Assembly (NCBI RefSeq): GCF_010092445.1 | Contig: NZ_CP048031.1 | Location: 3,286,001-3,350,000, forward strand | DNA length: 64,000 nt | DNA from: Shewanella sp. Arc9-LZ | GTDB taxonomy: Bacteria; Pseudomonadota; Gammaproteobacteria; Enterobacterales; Shewanellaceae | Direction of reading: 5' to 3' | Part shown: one piece after another, positions 56,254 to 64,000 of the stretch | Position numbering within the stretch: the stretch's first letter is position 1 | How the letters are laid out: each line of letters begins with the position of its first letter | Translations under genes and position numbers: made by a program | Notes under the pieces: generated by a model | The model's database searches: none | What the model saw: only the letters and a program-made list of their open reading frames with translations | What the model was told of the DNA's origin: nothing

Positions 56254-56370
56254 ATGTTTACTTCTCTAAAAATAGCACTTGGTTTAGCAAAACCAGCTCG
56301 TAAAAAAGTAAAATTGCCTGAAGGTTTAAATCACCTTGAAGTCATCCAAGCTAGAGCTTGGTGGAAGTAA
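56254..56370 (+). CDS. Small cationic protein, 38 residues
   Basis: Seen: ATG six bases after a perfect TAAGGAG that overlaps the repeat-protein stop. The product begins MFTSLKIALGLAKPARKKVK and ends ARAWWK. It has an apolar N-terminal helix, a basic middle (PARKKVKLP) and a double Trp near the end. There is no signal peptide cleavage site. It is too short for most gene callers. The strong ribosome binding site and terminator 34 bases after the stop support a real gene. Function is unknown; a membrane-active or partner peptide of the repeat protein is possible but unproved. Confidence 0.7.
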   Translation: MFTSLKIALGLAKPARKKVKLPEGLNHLEVIQARAWWK

Positions 56371-56404
56371 TTATTGAGATACTGATGATTAACCATCAGC
56401 CATA

Positions 56405-56430
56405 AAAAAAGGAGCATAAGCTCCTTTTTT
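56405..56430 (+). terminator. Terminator of the repeat-protein operon
   Basis: AAAAAAGGAGC-ATAA-GCTCCTTTTTT with A and T runs, 34 bases after the 38-residue gene. It may also serve the small membrane protein gene on the other strand. Confidence 0.85.
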
Positions 56431-56479
56431 GTTGTTTTGAATTTGAATTTGAATTTTTATATAGCAAACTAAAATGAGT

Positions 56480-56707
56480 TTAACCTTCTATTCTATAGCG
56501 GCCATGTCGCCAAACCTTCATATCAGCCAAGCGTTTGTGGGTGCTAAACAATGGGTAAGTGAGTGGCCCTAATATACAACCTACACATCCCCATCGCTTT
56601 ACGGCTAAACCATGCTGATAAGCTGCAAAACCAAATAAAAAACCACTACTAATACTCACTAAAATAAGCATGAATAACCAACTAAACTGCATTATCGCTG
56701 ACTCCAA
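56480..56707 (-). CDS. Small membrane protein, hypothetical
   Basis: Seen: 75 residues, or 70 from the second Met (MQFSWLFMLILV). One or two hydrophobic segments (about 6-35, and a weaker one with CVGCILGPLTYPLF) are followed by a basic tail KRLADMKVWRHGRYRIEG on the inner side. No motif is recognised. It lies downstream of fadJ on the same strand beyond that gene's terminator. Confidence 0.6.
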   Translation of the reverse strand: MESAIMQFSWLFMLILVSISSGFLFGFAAYQHGLAVKRWGCVGCILGPLTYPLFSTHKRLADMKVWRHGRYRIEG

Positions 56708-56937
56708 ATAACTCAGTTAACTTAATCCCTACTTATACAACATTACGATTCATCTTTGACTCGCAAGCAATCATGTTAACGCCATTATATCGAGGTGATT
56801 ACAGCTTAATGGCGAAATATCATTCGTATGATCGTTTACGCTATCATCCTTGACTTATCATACTAAATAACGGGCATTATACCGTAAAGAAGTATCTGAT
56901 TGATTAAAAATAAGGCAAAGGTATGCCTTTGTTACAT

Positions 56938-56967
56938 AAAAAAGCGGCAATTCACTGCCGCTTTTTT
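56938..56967 (-). terminator. Terminator of fadIJ
   Basis: AAAAAAGCGGCA-ATTCAC-TGCCGCTTTTTT, 42 bases after the fadJ stop, with runs on both sides. The stretch from here to 56708 shows no gene. Confidence 0.88.
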
Positions 56968-57008
56968 ACAATTTGATAACTAAATATTATCAATAACAAT
57001 CACTCGGT

Positions 57009-59135
57009 TTACTTTTTATAAAATTGGCTGCCATCACTAGCCATTTTTACTAACGTATCACACGGTGCGAAACGGTCACCGTACAGTGATTGATAACCTT
57101 GTAAAGTTGCCACTAAATTACTTGCACCTAAGGTGTCGATATAACGGAACGGGCCGCCCAAGAATGGCGGGAAGCCAATACCGAATATAGCACCGATGTC
57201 ACCATCTCTTGCAGAGGCAATAATCCCTTCTTCAAGACAACGAACAGCTTCATTGAGCATTTGAATAGTACAACGCTCTGCCACATCTTTTGCTTCTTTA
57301 TCCGAAGCGATTAAGATATCGAGCACTTTGTAAACGGATTCATCAACCAATTTGGCTTTTTTAGCTTTAGGTCCGTATTGATAGAAACCTTTACCATTTT
57401 TACGACCCTTACGGTCATCGGCTAATAACTTGTCAAATGCTGCAGGTGCTTTAAAGCGATCGCCGAGCTCTTTTTCTAAAATTGGCGAAATTTTAGCACC
57501 TACGTCAATGCCCACTTCATCAAGCAAAGTCATCGGTCCCACAGGGAAACCAAACTTCACTAATGCGCGATCTAGGTGTTCAACACGTTGACCTTCAAGT
57601 AATAACTGCGCAGCTTCGTTCATATACAGGGCTAGAATACGGTTTACATAAAAACCTGCGCCGTCTTGAACCACAATAGGTGTCTTTCCTTGCTTGCGTG
57701 CAAACGCCACTGTAGTTGCAATCGTTTCTGGCGATGTGGTTTTATGGGCAATCACCTCAACTAACGGCATTTTTTCTACCGGAGAAAAGTAATGTAGGCC
57801 AATCACATTTTCAGGACGACTTGCCGCTGCGGCAATCTGACCAATCGGTAATGAAGACGTATTAGAAGCAAAAATGGTGTTTTCACCACATTCACGCTCA
57901 ACGTCTTGAACCATTTTATGTTTAAGTGCTAAATCTTCAAATACCGCTTCAACAACGATATCGGCATCTTTAATACCTGTATATTCAGTCGTCGTTGTCA
58001 TTAATGCCATGATATTGTCACGCGCTATAGGTGTCATATGACGACGCTTAACGCCTTTATCTAGCAGTTTGTAAGCATATGATAGTGCGTTACTTAATCC
58101 CTGCTCTGAAATGTCTTTGACACGCGCTGGAATTTTAGCTTTAGTGGTTGTTACAGACGCAATACCACCGCCCATTAACCCACCGCCTAATACCATTACT
58201 TTTTTAACTTTGCGTGGCACAGCACCTTCAGCACCAGTTTCTTTTTTCATTTCAGTGGTGGCAAAGAACAAGCTACGTAATGCTGCCGACTCTTTCGACA
58301 TCACTAAATTAGCAAAATGAGTTGCTTCAACCTCAAGCCCTTTCACCATGCCTTTATTCATACCTTGACGAACACAATCGATGATTTTAGCTGGCGCAGG
58401 ATAATTCCCCTGAGTTTTTTTCATTACCTGTTTGCGAGCTTGATCAAACATAATATCGCGAGTAAATGAAGATGATTCTAAAAACTGATTAATTTTAGAT
58501 TGCACCACAGGTTTTGCAGCTTGTTTACTTTTTTTTGCTAGCTCTATCGCGGTTTCAAGCAAAATAGAGTTAGGCACAACATCATTCACTAACCCCATTT
58601 TTAATGCTTGTTTAGGACGAATTTGCTTGCCAGTAAGCATCATATCTAACGCAGTTGCAATTCCGACTAGTCGAGGTAAACGCTGAGTACCGCCGCCGCC
58701 GGGCAACAAACCCAGTTGCACTTCAGGCACCCCTAGCATGGTTTTTTTATCGTCACTGCATACGCGTAAATGACACGCTAGCGCTAATTCTAAGCCACCA
58801 CCTAAACAAGCACCATTGATAGCAGCAACAACAGGAATTGATAATCCTTCAAGCTCAGAAAAAACCACATGACCTTGTTGTGACAATGCCTTAGCATCAG
58901 CTTCACTCTTGCAAGCTGCTAACATGGTGATATCGGCACCGGCAACAAACGAATCAGCCTTACCAGATATAACAACCAAGCCTTTAATGCTGTTATCAGC
59001 TTTGATTTCAGTTAATATTTCACTAATTTCAGGACCAAATTGTTCTTTTAAGGTGTTCATGGTTTCGCCAGGAACGTCCATTGTTAAAATGGCAATACCA
59101 TCGTCACGACGAGCTAAATTAAATGTTTTTTCCAT
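57009..59135 (-). CDS. fadJ: Fatty acid oxidation complex alpha subunit FadJ
   Basis: Enoyl-CoA hydratase and 3-hydroxyacyl-CoA dehydrogenase of anaerobic-type beta-oxidation. Seen: about 708 residues. The hydratase domain (about 1-190) has the oxyanion-hole segment GACLGGGLELALA. The NAD-binding dehydrogenase domain (about 305-490) has MVLGGGLMGGGIA. The two C-terminal dehydrogenase domains include GFPVGPMTLLDEVGIDV. I prefer the ATG at 59135 (MEKTFNLARRD), 8 bases after GGAG; the ATG at 59141, overlapping the fadI stop, would add two residues. The FadI partner is immediately upstream. Confidence 0.96.
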   Translation of the reverse strand: MEKTFNLARRDDGIAILTMDVPGETMNTLKEQFGPEISEILTEIKADNSIKGLVVISGKADSFVAGADITMLAACKSEADAKALSQQGHVVFSELEGLSIPVVAAINGACLGGGLELALACHLRVCSDDKKTMLGVPEVQLGLLPGGGGTQRLPRLVGIATALDMMLTGKQIRPKQALKMGLVNDVVPNSILLETAIELAKKSKQAAKPVVQSKINQFLESSSFTRDIMFDQARKQVMKKTQGNYPAPAKIIDCVRQGMNKGMVKGLEVEATHFANLVMSKESAALRSLFFATTEMKKETGAEGAVPRKVKKVMVLGGGLMGGGIASVTTTKAKIPARVKDISEQGLSNALSYAYKLLDKGVKRRHMTPIARDNIMALMTTTTEYTGIKDADIVVEAVFEDLALKHKMVQDVERECGENTIFASNTSSLPIGQIAAAASRPENVIGLHYFSPVEKMPLVEVIAHKTTSPETIATTVAFARKQGKTPIVVQDGAGFYVNRILALYMNEAAQLLLEGQRVEHLDRALVKFGFPVGPMTLLDEVGIDVGAKISPILEKELGDRFKAPAAFDKLLADDRKGRKNGKGFYQYGPKAKKAKLVDESVYKVLDILIASDKEAKDVAERCTIQMLNEAVRCLEEGIIASARDGDIGAIFGIGFPPFLGGPFRYIDTLGASNLVATLQGYQSLYGDRFAPCDTLVKMASDGSQFYKK

Positions 59136-59140
59136 GCTCA

Positions 59141-60451
59141 TTACTCCACCTCCAAAATCATTGCCACACCTAAACCGCCAGCAGCACAAGCAGTTGCTAA
59201 ACCAGTACCACCACCACGACGCTTAAGTTCATTACACACTTGGGTAATCAAACGCGTACCGGTTGCCGCAAAAGGATGACCATAGGCTAATGAACCGCCT
59301 AATACGTTAAACTTACTCATGTCTATTTCGCCTATCGCGCGATTGCGACCCAGCTTCTCTGCTGCAAACTTTTTAGAACCAAACATCTGCATATTGGCCA
59401 ATGTTTGTGCCGCAAATGCTTCGTGCATTTCAATCAGCGTTAAATCTTCTAATTCCATTCCAGCACGTTTTAATGCTAATGGCGTCGCATACGAAGGCCC
59501 CATTAACATGTCTTGCCATACATCGATGGCCGTAAACGCATAACTCTTGATGTAACCAATAGGTTGATACCCTAAGGCTTTAGCACGACCTTCACTCATT
59601 AAAATAATGGCCGATGCACCATCGGTTAATGGCGTGCTGTTGGCGGCAGTAACGGTACCGTGCTTACGGTCAAATGCGGGACGCAATTTGGCGTAAGACT
59701 CTAATACAGAGTTTTCACGAATATTATTATCACGATCAATAAACTGTTTGTAAGGTGGAATATGAGCTGTCATCACTTCTTGTTGAAGCACGCCAGAATT
59801 CCACGTTTCAGTAGCCAATGTATGTGAACGATGCGCTAATGCATCTTGATCTGCACGGCTAATGTTGTAAGTCTTAGCCATTTGTTCTGCGGTTTGCCCC
59901 ATAGACAAACCCGTTGAATACTCAGCAACCGCTGGCGGTACCGGCATCAGGTCTTTCAAGCCTAAACGACGTGCAATCGCAAATTTTTGCTTAAAAGTAC
60001 GCGCTTTATTTAAATCGACTAAAGCATGTGCAAGCTTTTTTGATACTCCAATAGGTAGTACTGAAGACGAGTCAGACCCACCAGCTAAGCCGATTTCAAT
60101 ATTGCCGGTCATAATTGATTCAGCTACGTTAACCGCCGACTGAAAACTGGTTGCACAAGCTCGGGTGACAGAGTAAGCATCTGTTGACACATTCATGCCA
60201 GTACCTAGTACAATTTCACGAGCAATATTGGGTGCTGCAGGCATTTGCACAACTTGACCATAGACAAGCTGCTCAATTAACTGAGAGTCGATTTCAGAGC
60301 GAGACAGCAACTCATTAACCACCATTTTGCCCATATCTAGCGCTGATACGCCATGAAAGGCGGTTGCTTGCTTTGCAAATGGTGTTCTTAAACCGGCAAC
60401 AATCGCAATGCGCTCACCCCGGGAATTTGTTACTTGTTGTCTATCACTCAT
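59141..60451 (-). CDS. fadI: 3-ketoacyl-CoA thiolase FadI
   Basis: Beta subunit of the FadIJ complex. Seen: 436 residues, thiolase fold with the nucleophilic Cys in [12 protein letters not shown] (near 99), then [11 protein letters not shown] with the catalytic His and ACAAGGLG with the second Cys near the C-terminus. The opening [19 protein letters not shown] is that of FadI, not the shorter FadA. It is first in the fadIJ operon, with FadR and PsrA-like sites in its promoter region. Confidence 0.97.
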   Translation of the reverse strand: MSDRQQVTNSRGERIAIVAGLRTPFAKQATAFHGVSALDMGKMVVNELLSRSEIDSQLIEQLVYGQVVQMPAAPNIAREIVLGTGMNVSTDAYSVTRACATSFQSAVNVAESIMTGNIEIGLAGGSDSSSVLPIGVSKKLAHALVDLNKARTFKQKFAIARRLGLKDLMPVPPAVAEYSTGLSMGQTAEQMAKTYNISRADQDALAHRSHTLATETWNSGVLQQEVMTAHIPPYKQFIDRDNNIRENSVLESYAKLRPAFDRKHGTVTAANSTPLTDGASAIILMSEGRAKALGYQPIGYIKSYAFTAIDVWQDMLMGPSYATPLALKRAGMELEDLTLIEMHEAFAAQTLANMQMFGSKKFAAEKLGRNRAIGEIDMSKFNVLGGSLAYGHPFAATGTRLITQVCNELKRRGGGTGLATACAAGGLGVAMILEVE

Positions 60452-60514
60452 GTGTCACCCTCTATTATTGTTAGCTTATCTCGGCTCTGCCGGTAAATTT
60501 TTATTTTGCCAGAT

Positions 60515-60531
60515 AATCTGGTCAGACCATC
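60515..60531. promoter_or_regulatory. FadR operator of fadIJ
   Basis: AATCTGGTCAGACCATC contains the perfect palindrome TGGTCAGACCA, matching the FadR core CTGGTC-N-GACC. It lies 64 bases upstream of the fadI start. FadR would repress here in the absence of long-chain acyl-CoA. Confidence 0.75.
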
Positions 60532-60567
60532 AAAGTGTGACCTGATTCTAACTTTTTATTGAATAGT

Positions 60568-60586
60568 TTTAAACAGGCGTTTACAA
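60568..60586. promoter_or_regulatory. PsrA-like operator upstream of fadIJ
   Basis: The centre AAAC-AGGC-GTTT (60571-60582) matches the PsrA pattern AAAC-N2-4-GTTT. PsrA governs beta-oxidation genes in Shewanella and Pseudomonas. Outer bases fit less well. Confidence 0.55.
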
Positions 60587-60687
60587 CTATCTACTTCATA
60601 AAGAGTTAAATTGTGTTAATCCTACTAGCCAAAAACCAATAGAATTCATAACATAGGGTGTAATAATCCCAATGCCAACTAAATAAA

Positions 60688-61656
60688 TTGAGTACAGCTA
60701 TGCCGTTAAGTCGTTTCCACTCACTACGCACCTATTTAGATAATGTTGTCTTAGGTCAACCCGTATTAACTGAGAACTTGCTGATAGCACTTATCGCAAA
60801 CGGACATTTATTAGTTGAAGGTCCTCCTGGCTTAGCCAAAACTCGTGCAGTAAAAGCATTATGTGATGGAGTAGAAGGCGAGTTTCATCGTATTCAGTTC
60901 ACTCCCGATTTATTGCCTGCCGATTTAACTGGCACTGATATTTATCGTCAGCAAACAGGGACATTCGAATTTGAAGCGGGGCCAATTTTCCATAATCTAA
61001 TCCTAGCAGATGAAATTAATCGTGCCCCAGCTAAAGTTCAGTCAGCGCTATTAGAAGCCATGGCTGAAGGCCAGGTTACCGTTGGTAAAAATAGTTATCC
61101 TTTACCACCACTATTCTTAGTGATGGCTACACAGAATCCGCTAGAAAACGAAGGTACTTATCCGCTGCCAGAAGCGCAATTAGATCGTTTTTTAATGCAC
61201 TTAAATCTCGATTATCCTAGCGCAGAAACCGAAGTCGAAATCTTACGCCAATCGCGTAAAGAGGCCAAAACACATCAGTTGCCTACGATAGACCCCGTCG
61301 CACAAGCCGATGTGTTTGCAGCAAGAGATCAGGCATTAGATATTTACTTAGCTGAACCGTTAGAGAAATACATCGTTGAAATTGTGATGGCGACTCGACA
61401 ACCTGCGCGCTACAGTGCTGATTTAGCTAAATGGCTTGAATATGGTGTCAGTCCTCGCGCCACAATTTCACTGGAACGTTGCGCCAGAGCGCGTGCTTGG
61501 TTACATGAACGAGACTTTGTTTCACCAGAAGACATTCAAGCTGTTGCGCCTAATGTGTTACGTCACCGTTTGTTACTCAGTTATCAAGCGCAAGCGGAAG
61601 GCGTTACGGCAGATCAGGTGATTGATCACATTCTTAGTCAAGTTGCCGTACCGTAA
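60688..61656 (+). CDS. MoxR-family AAA+ ATPase
   Basis: Chaperone-type ATPase thought to activate von Willebrand proteins. Seen: 322 residues with Walker A GPPGLAKT (about 46-53), Walker B LILADEINRAP (about 108-118), sensor ATQNPLENEG and the arginine-rich SPRATISLERCARARAW. The start is TTG at 60688 or ATG at 60700. It is first in the operon moxR-DUF58-DUF4381-VWA, the standard Bat-type cluster. Confidence 0.93.
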   Translation: MSTAMPLSRFHSLRTYLDNVVLGQPVLTENLLIALIANGHLLVEGPPGLAKTRAVKALCDGVEGEFHRIQFTPDLLPADLTGTDIYRQQTGTFEFEAGPIFHNLILADEINRAPAKVQSALLEAMAEGQVTVGKNSYPLPPLFLVMATQNPLENEGTYPLPEAQLDRFLMHLNLDYPSAETEVEILRQSRKEAKTHQLPTIDPVAQADVFAARDQALDIYLAEPLEKYIVEIVMATRQPARYSADLAKWLEYGVSPRATISLERCARARAWLHERDFVSPEDIQAVAPNVLRHRLLLSYQAQAEGVTADQVIDHILSQVAVP

Positions 61657-61697
61657 ATGTTGCAGCACGAGCACCTATTATTAAGCATGATTAGATT

Positions 61698-62633
61698 ATG
61701 ATGAACCCAACTAATTCATTACCACTTTACAGTGATGGTGTGAGCTTAAATGAGCAAGAGCTTATTGCTTGTCAAAGCTTATCCCGCGCCATACCCGATC
61801 GCAAATCGCGGGCGAAAGCAGCATTGTCTGGTCACCGAAGCAGCCAAATAAAAGGCCGCGGTATGGAGTTTGCTGAAGTACGTCATTACCAAAATGGAGA
61901 TGACGTTCGTACTATAGACTGGCGAGTCACTGCACGAACAGGTGTTGCACATACTAAGTTGTTTGTTGAAGAACGCGAACGCCCTATCCTGCTATTGATA
62001 GACTTGAGCCACAGCTTATACTTTGGCTCCCAGCTACTATTACAATCGGTACAAGTGGCTCATTTAGCCACAACGTTAGGTTGGAATGCCATTAACCATG
62101 GCGATAGACTCGGGGCATTAATTGCCAGTGAAAGTACTCACTTAGAGCTAAAGCCACGTAGTCGCCGCCAAGGTATTTTACAGTTAACCTCAGGGTTAAT
62201 TGATGTCCATCAACAGCAATTAAACCAAATAAATCAATTAACACCCGATCCCGGCCATATGTTTAAAGCCTGCCAACGGCTACAGCGCATTGCTAAGCCT
62301 GGGTCACTTATTTGGATTATTACTGACGGCCAACATATCAACCAGCAATGTTTAGCGCCTTTAACAGAGTTGTCGCGTCACTGTGATATTGGTGCCTTTG
62401 TGGTAACCGATCCATTAAGGCAGGGAACCTTAGCGTTACCCAAACAATTTTCTTTACCCGTACGAGATGGCCAACAACAGCTGACCCTAACACGTCAAAG
62501 TTATGAAGCCTGGTTAAGTACTCAGCAACAGCAGTTACAGCAATTCGTCTCATTAATGAATATGATAAAAGTACAACCTAAATTCATCGATGCCGCTAAA
62601 CCGCTCAGTGCACAATTGGATATTTTACGTTAA
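61698..62633 (+). CDS. DUF58 domain protein
   Basis: Seen: 311 residues, soluble. It carries the DUF58 signature GRGMEFAEVRHYQNGDDVRTIDWRVTA, of which EFAEVRHYQNGDD and RTIDWRVTARTG are the key parts (about 55-82), and a VWA-like fold starting ILLLIDLSHSLYFGS (DxSxS as DLSHS). Known: DUF58 proteins always go with MoxR ATPases; the biochemical role is unclear. It starts 41 bases after moxR and ends directly before DUF4381 (TAAATG). Confidence 0.9.
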   Translation: MMNPTNSLPLYSDGVSLNEQELIACQSLSRAIPDRKSRAKAALSGHRSSQIKGRGMEFAEVRHYQNGDDVRTIDWRVTARTGVAHTKLFVEERERPILLLIDLSHSLYFGSQLLLQSVQVAHLATTLGWNAINHGDRLGALIASESTHLELKPRSRRQGILQLTSGLIDVHQQQLNQINQLTPDPGHMFKACQRLQRIAKPGSLIWIITDGQHINQQCLAPLTELSRHCDIGAFVVTDPLRQGTLALPKQFSLPVRDGQQQLTLTRQSYEAWLSTQQQQLQQFVSLMNMIKVQPKFIDAAKPLSAQLDILR

Positions 62634-63182
62634 ATGACCACTGCTAACTTACCAACACAGCCATTGCCGATTGATGCCAAAGCCTCCGCTTTAGCGCAAA
62701 TGCAAGATATTGTATTACCAGAGCCAATCAGTGCAGTGCCTATCGCACCTGGATATTGGATAATTGCAGCAATATTAATAACCTTAGCAATCTGGTTAGT
62801 TAAGCGTTTATATAAACAACATCAATATCATGCACCACGAAAAATAGCGCTGACGTTACTAGATAGCTATGATATTGAAGATGATACCTTTGCAGCACAG
62901 GTTAACAGCTTACTCAAACGCACCGCACTTACCTATTTACCGCGTGAACACCTCGCTAAACTCAACGGTCAGCCTTGGTTTGATTGGTTAGATACTCGCC
63001 TCGCCTCTGGCCAGCAACATAAAATTGGTCAACTATTAATTAAGCGACATCAAGCAAGTGGTTTAGATCAAACCGAAAAAGCTCAATTAAAATCTTTAGC
63101 GAAAGCCTGGCTAAGCAATAAACGTCCTTTTAGTGATACAACGTTATCATCCAATAATTCATATCTGGAGGCCAAATGCTAG
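62634..63182 (+). CDS. DUF4381 membrane protein
   Basis: Seen: 182 residues with one membrane helix (about 43-60; GYWIIAAILITLAIWLVKRL), a short outer N-terminus and a cytoplasmic helical tail including ALTLLDSYDIEDDTFAAQVN and TALTYLPREHLAKLNG, as in DUF4381. It begins right after the DUF58 stop and overlaps the VWA gene by seven bases, so all are coupled. Function is unknown. Confidence 0.88.
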   Translation: MTTANLPTQPLPIDAKASALAQMQDIVLPEPISAVPIAPGYWIIAAILITLAIWLVKRLYKQHQYHAPRKIALTLLDSYDIEDDTFAAQVNSLLKRTALTYLPREHLAKLNGQPWFDWLDTRLASGQQHKIGQLLIKRHQASGLDQTEKAQLKSLAKAWLSNKRPFSDTTLSSNNSYLEAKC

Positions 63183-64000
63183 CATTTTATTGGCCATGGT
63201 TATTAATCTTACTGCCGCTTCCGTTGTTGATAAAACGCATCAACATACATAATGTCGGCGGACATCTACAGCTACCCGGCATCGCTACAACGGTTACAGT
63301 GTCCAGCTCAGTAAACCGAAAAAGCAGCAGAAAACGTTACTGGCTAATGTGGATATTGTTGTTGTTAGCAATCGCTCGACCACAGTGGCTTGGCGATCCC
63401 ATAGAATTACCGGCAAAAGGCCGTGATTTAATGATTGCGGTGGATTTATCCGGCAGTATGCAAATTGAAGACATGGTCATAAATGGACAAACTGTTAACA
63501 GGTTTACCCTAATACAACATGTACTTAGTGACTTTATCGAACGTCGTAAAGGTGACAGACTCGGACTTATTTTATTTGCTGATCATGCTTATTTACAAGC
63601 CCCACTCACCTTAGACCGCCGCTCTGTTGCTACATTTTTAGATGATGCTCAGATAGGGTTAGTCGGCAAGCAAACCGCTATCGGTGAAGCCATTGCACTT
63701 GCGGTTAAGCGCTTTGATAAAGTTGACGAAAGTAATCGAGTGCTCATTCTGTTAACGGATGGCTCTAATAATGCAGGTAATATTGAACCAGAAGTCGCCG
63801 CACAAATTGCCGCGAAACGTAACATCACTATTTATACTATCGGGGTTGGCGCTGAAATATTAGAACGCCGAACTATTTTTGGAAAAGAGCGCATTAATCC
63901 ATCAATGGACTTAGACGAAGGCCAACTCAAAAAATTAGCTGCCATGACTAAGGGGCGTTATTTTAGAGCCCGAAACAGTGAAGAGTTAGCCAGCATTTAT
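63176..64000 (+). CDS. VWA-domain membrane protein, BatA/BatB-like (3' end cut by window)
   Basis: Seen: 275 residues to the window edge. GGAGG lies just upstream of the ATG. Two membrane helices (about 1-17 and 55-70; WLMWILLLLAIARPQWLG) are followed by a VWA domain with an intact metal site DLSGS (about 94-98), later Thr and TDGSNNAGN. A third helix should follow outside the window. Known: Bat proteins are found with MoxR and may act in envelope stress or cell shape. Confidence 0.9.
   Translation, partial: MLAFYWPWLLILLPLPLLIKRINIHNVGGHLQLPGIATTVTVSSSVNRKSSRKRYWLMWILLLLAIARPQWLGDPIELPAKGRDLMIAVDLSGSMQIEDMVINGQTVNRFTLIQHVLSDFIERRKGDRLGLILFADHAYLQAPLTLDRRSVATFLDDAQIGLVGKQTAIGEAIALAVKRFDKVDESNRVLILLTDGSNNAGNIEPEVAAQIAAKRNITIYTIGVGAEILERRTIFGKERINPSMDLDEGQLKKLAAMTKGRYFRARNSEELASIY

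Overview
The window reads as chromosome of a marine gammaproteobacterium, most likely Shewanella. The evidence is gene content and order: ycbZ-fabA-rmf, prmB-aroC-(MFS)-(ATP-NAD kinase-like)-yfcL, yqcC-truC-yqcA, mdtL-yidZ, rlmKL-glutaredoxin-uup-DUF3466, fadIJ next to a moxR/DUF58/VWA operon, plus DUF3549/DUF3301 proteins and a GlyGly-CTERM-like tail. No phage, integron, CRISPR array or intact insertion sequence is visible; mobile or decayed DNA appears only as small remnants.

Layout. 1-9200: end of a GAF/HD-GYP protein, purU, an orphan glucose-family PTS EIICB, the yqcC-truC-yqcA group with a small opposite-strand ORF, a DUF3549-DUF3301 pair, an exported protein of unknown function, and then a gene-free stretch that encodes on the minus strand a CsrB-type regulatory RNA. 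That RNA has 23 GGA motifs, a strong terminator and an upstream GacA/UvrY box. 9200-17000: a Gfo/Idh/MocA oxidoreductase and a sugar-uptake cluster (OprB-like porin, EIIA-HPr-EI fusion, EIIBC). 17000-29200: coding debris, lrgAB with a divergent LysR regulator, a broken YHYH lipoprotein gene, a DASS anion transporter, an MCP, mdtL-yidZ, and a PAS/GGDEF/EAL protein. 29800-39300: tRNA-Ser, a Lon-like protease, fabA with recognisable FadR and FabR operators, rmf, DUF3466, uup, a glutaredoxin-like protein and rlmKL. 39400-40420: a tandem array of initiator tRNA genes with five intact and two decayed copies, driven by one clear promoter. 40680-48000: rhodanese, a SPOUT methyltransferase, yfcL, an ATP-NAD kinase-like protein, an MFS carrier, aroC, prmB, smrB and sixA. 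48190-56700: an M16 peptidase, a 1448-residue propeller/PAS/PAS/GGDEF/EAL protein, and a two-gene unit coding for an exported protein with eleven near-identical 13-residue repeats followed by a 38-residue cationic peptide. 57000-64000: fadIJ with FadR and PsrA-like sites, then moxR-DUF58-DUF4381-VWA, cut by the window end.

How the parts fit. Three c-di-GMP proteins (one HD-GYP, two GGDEF/EAL), one chemoreceptor and a Csr-type RNA make this a window rich in lifestyle control. The porin and PTS genes form one sugar-uptake route that carries its own EI, HPr and EIIA. fabA and fadIJ carry opposite ends of the FadR/FabR/PsrA fatty-acid network. The least explained element is the repeat-protein/cationic-peptide pair at 55683-56370.
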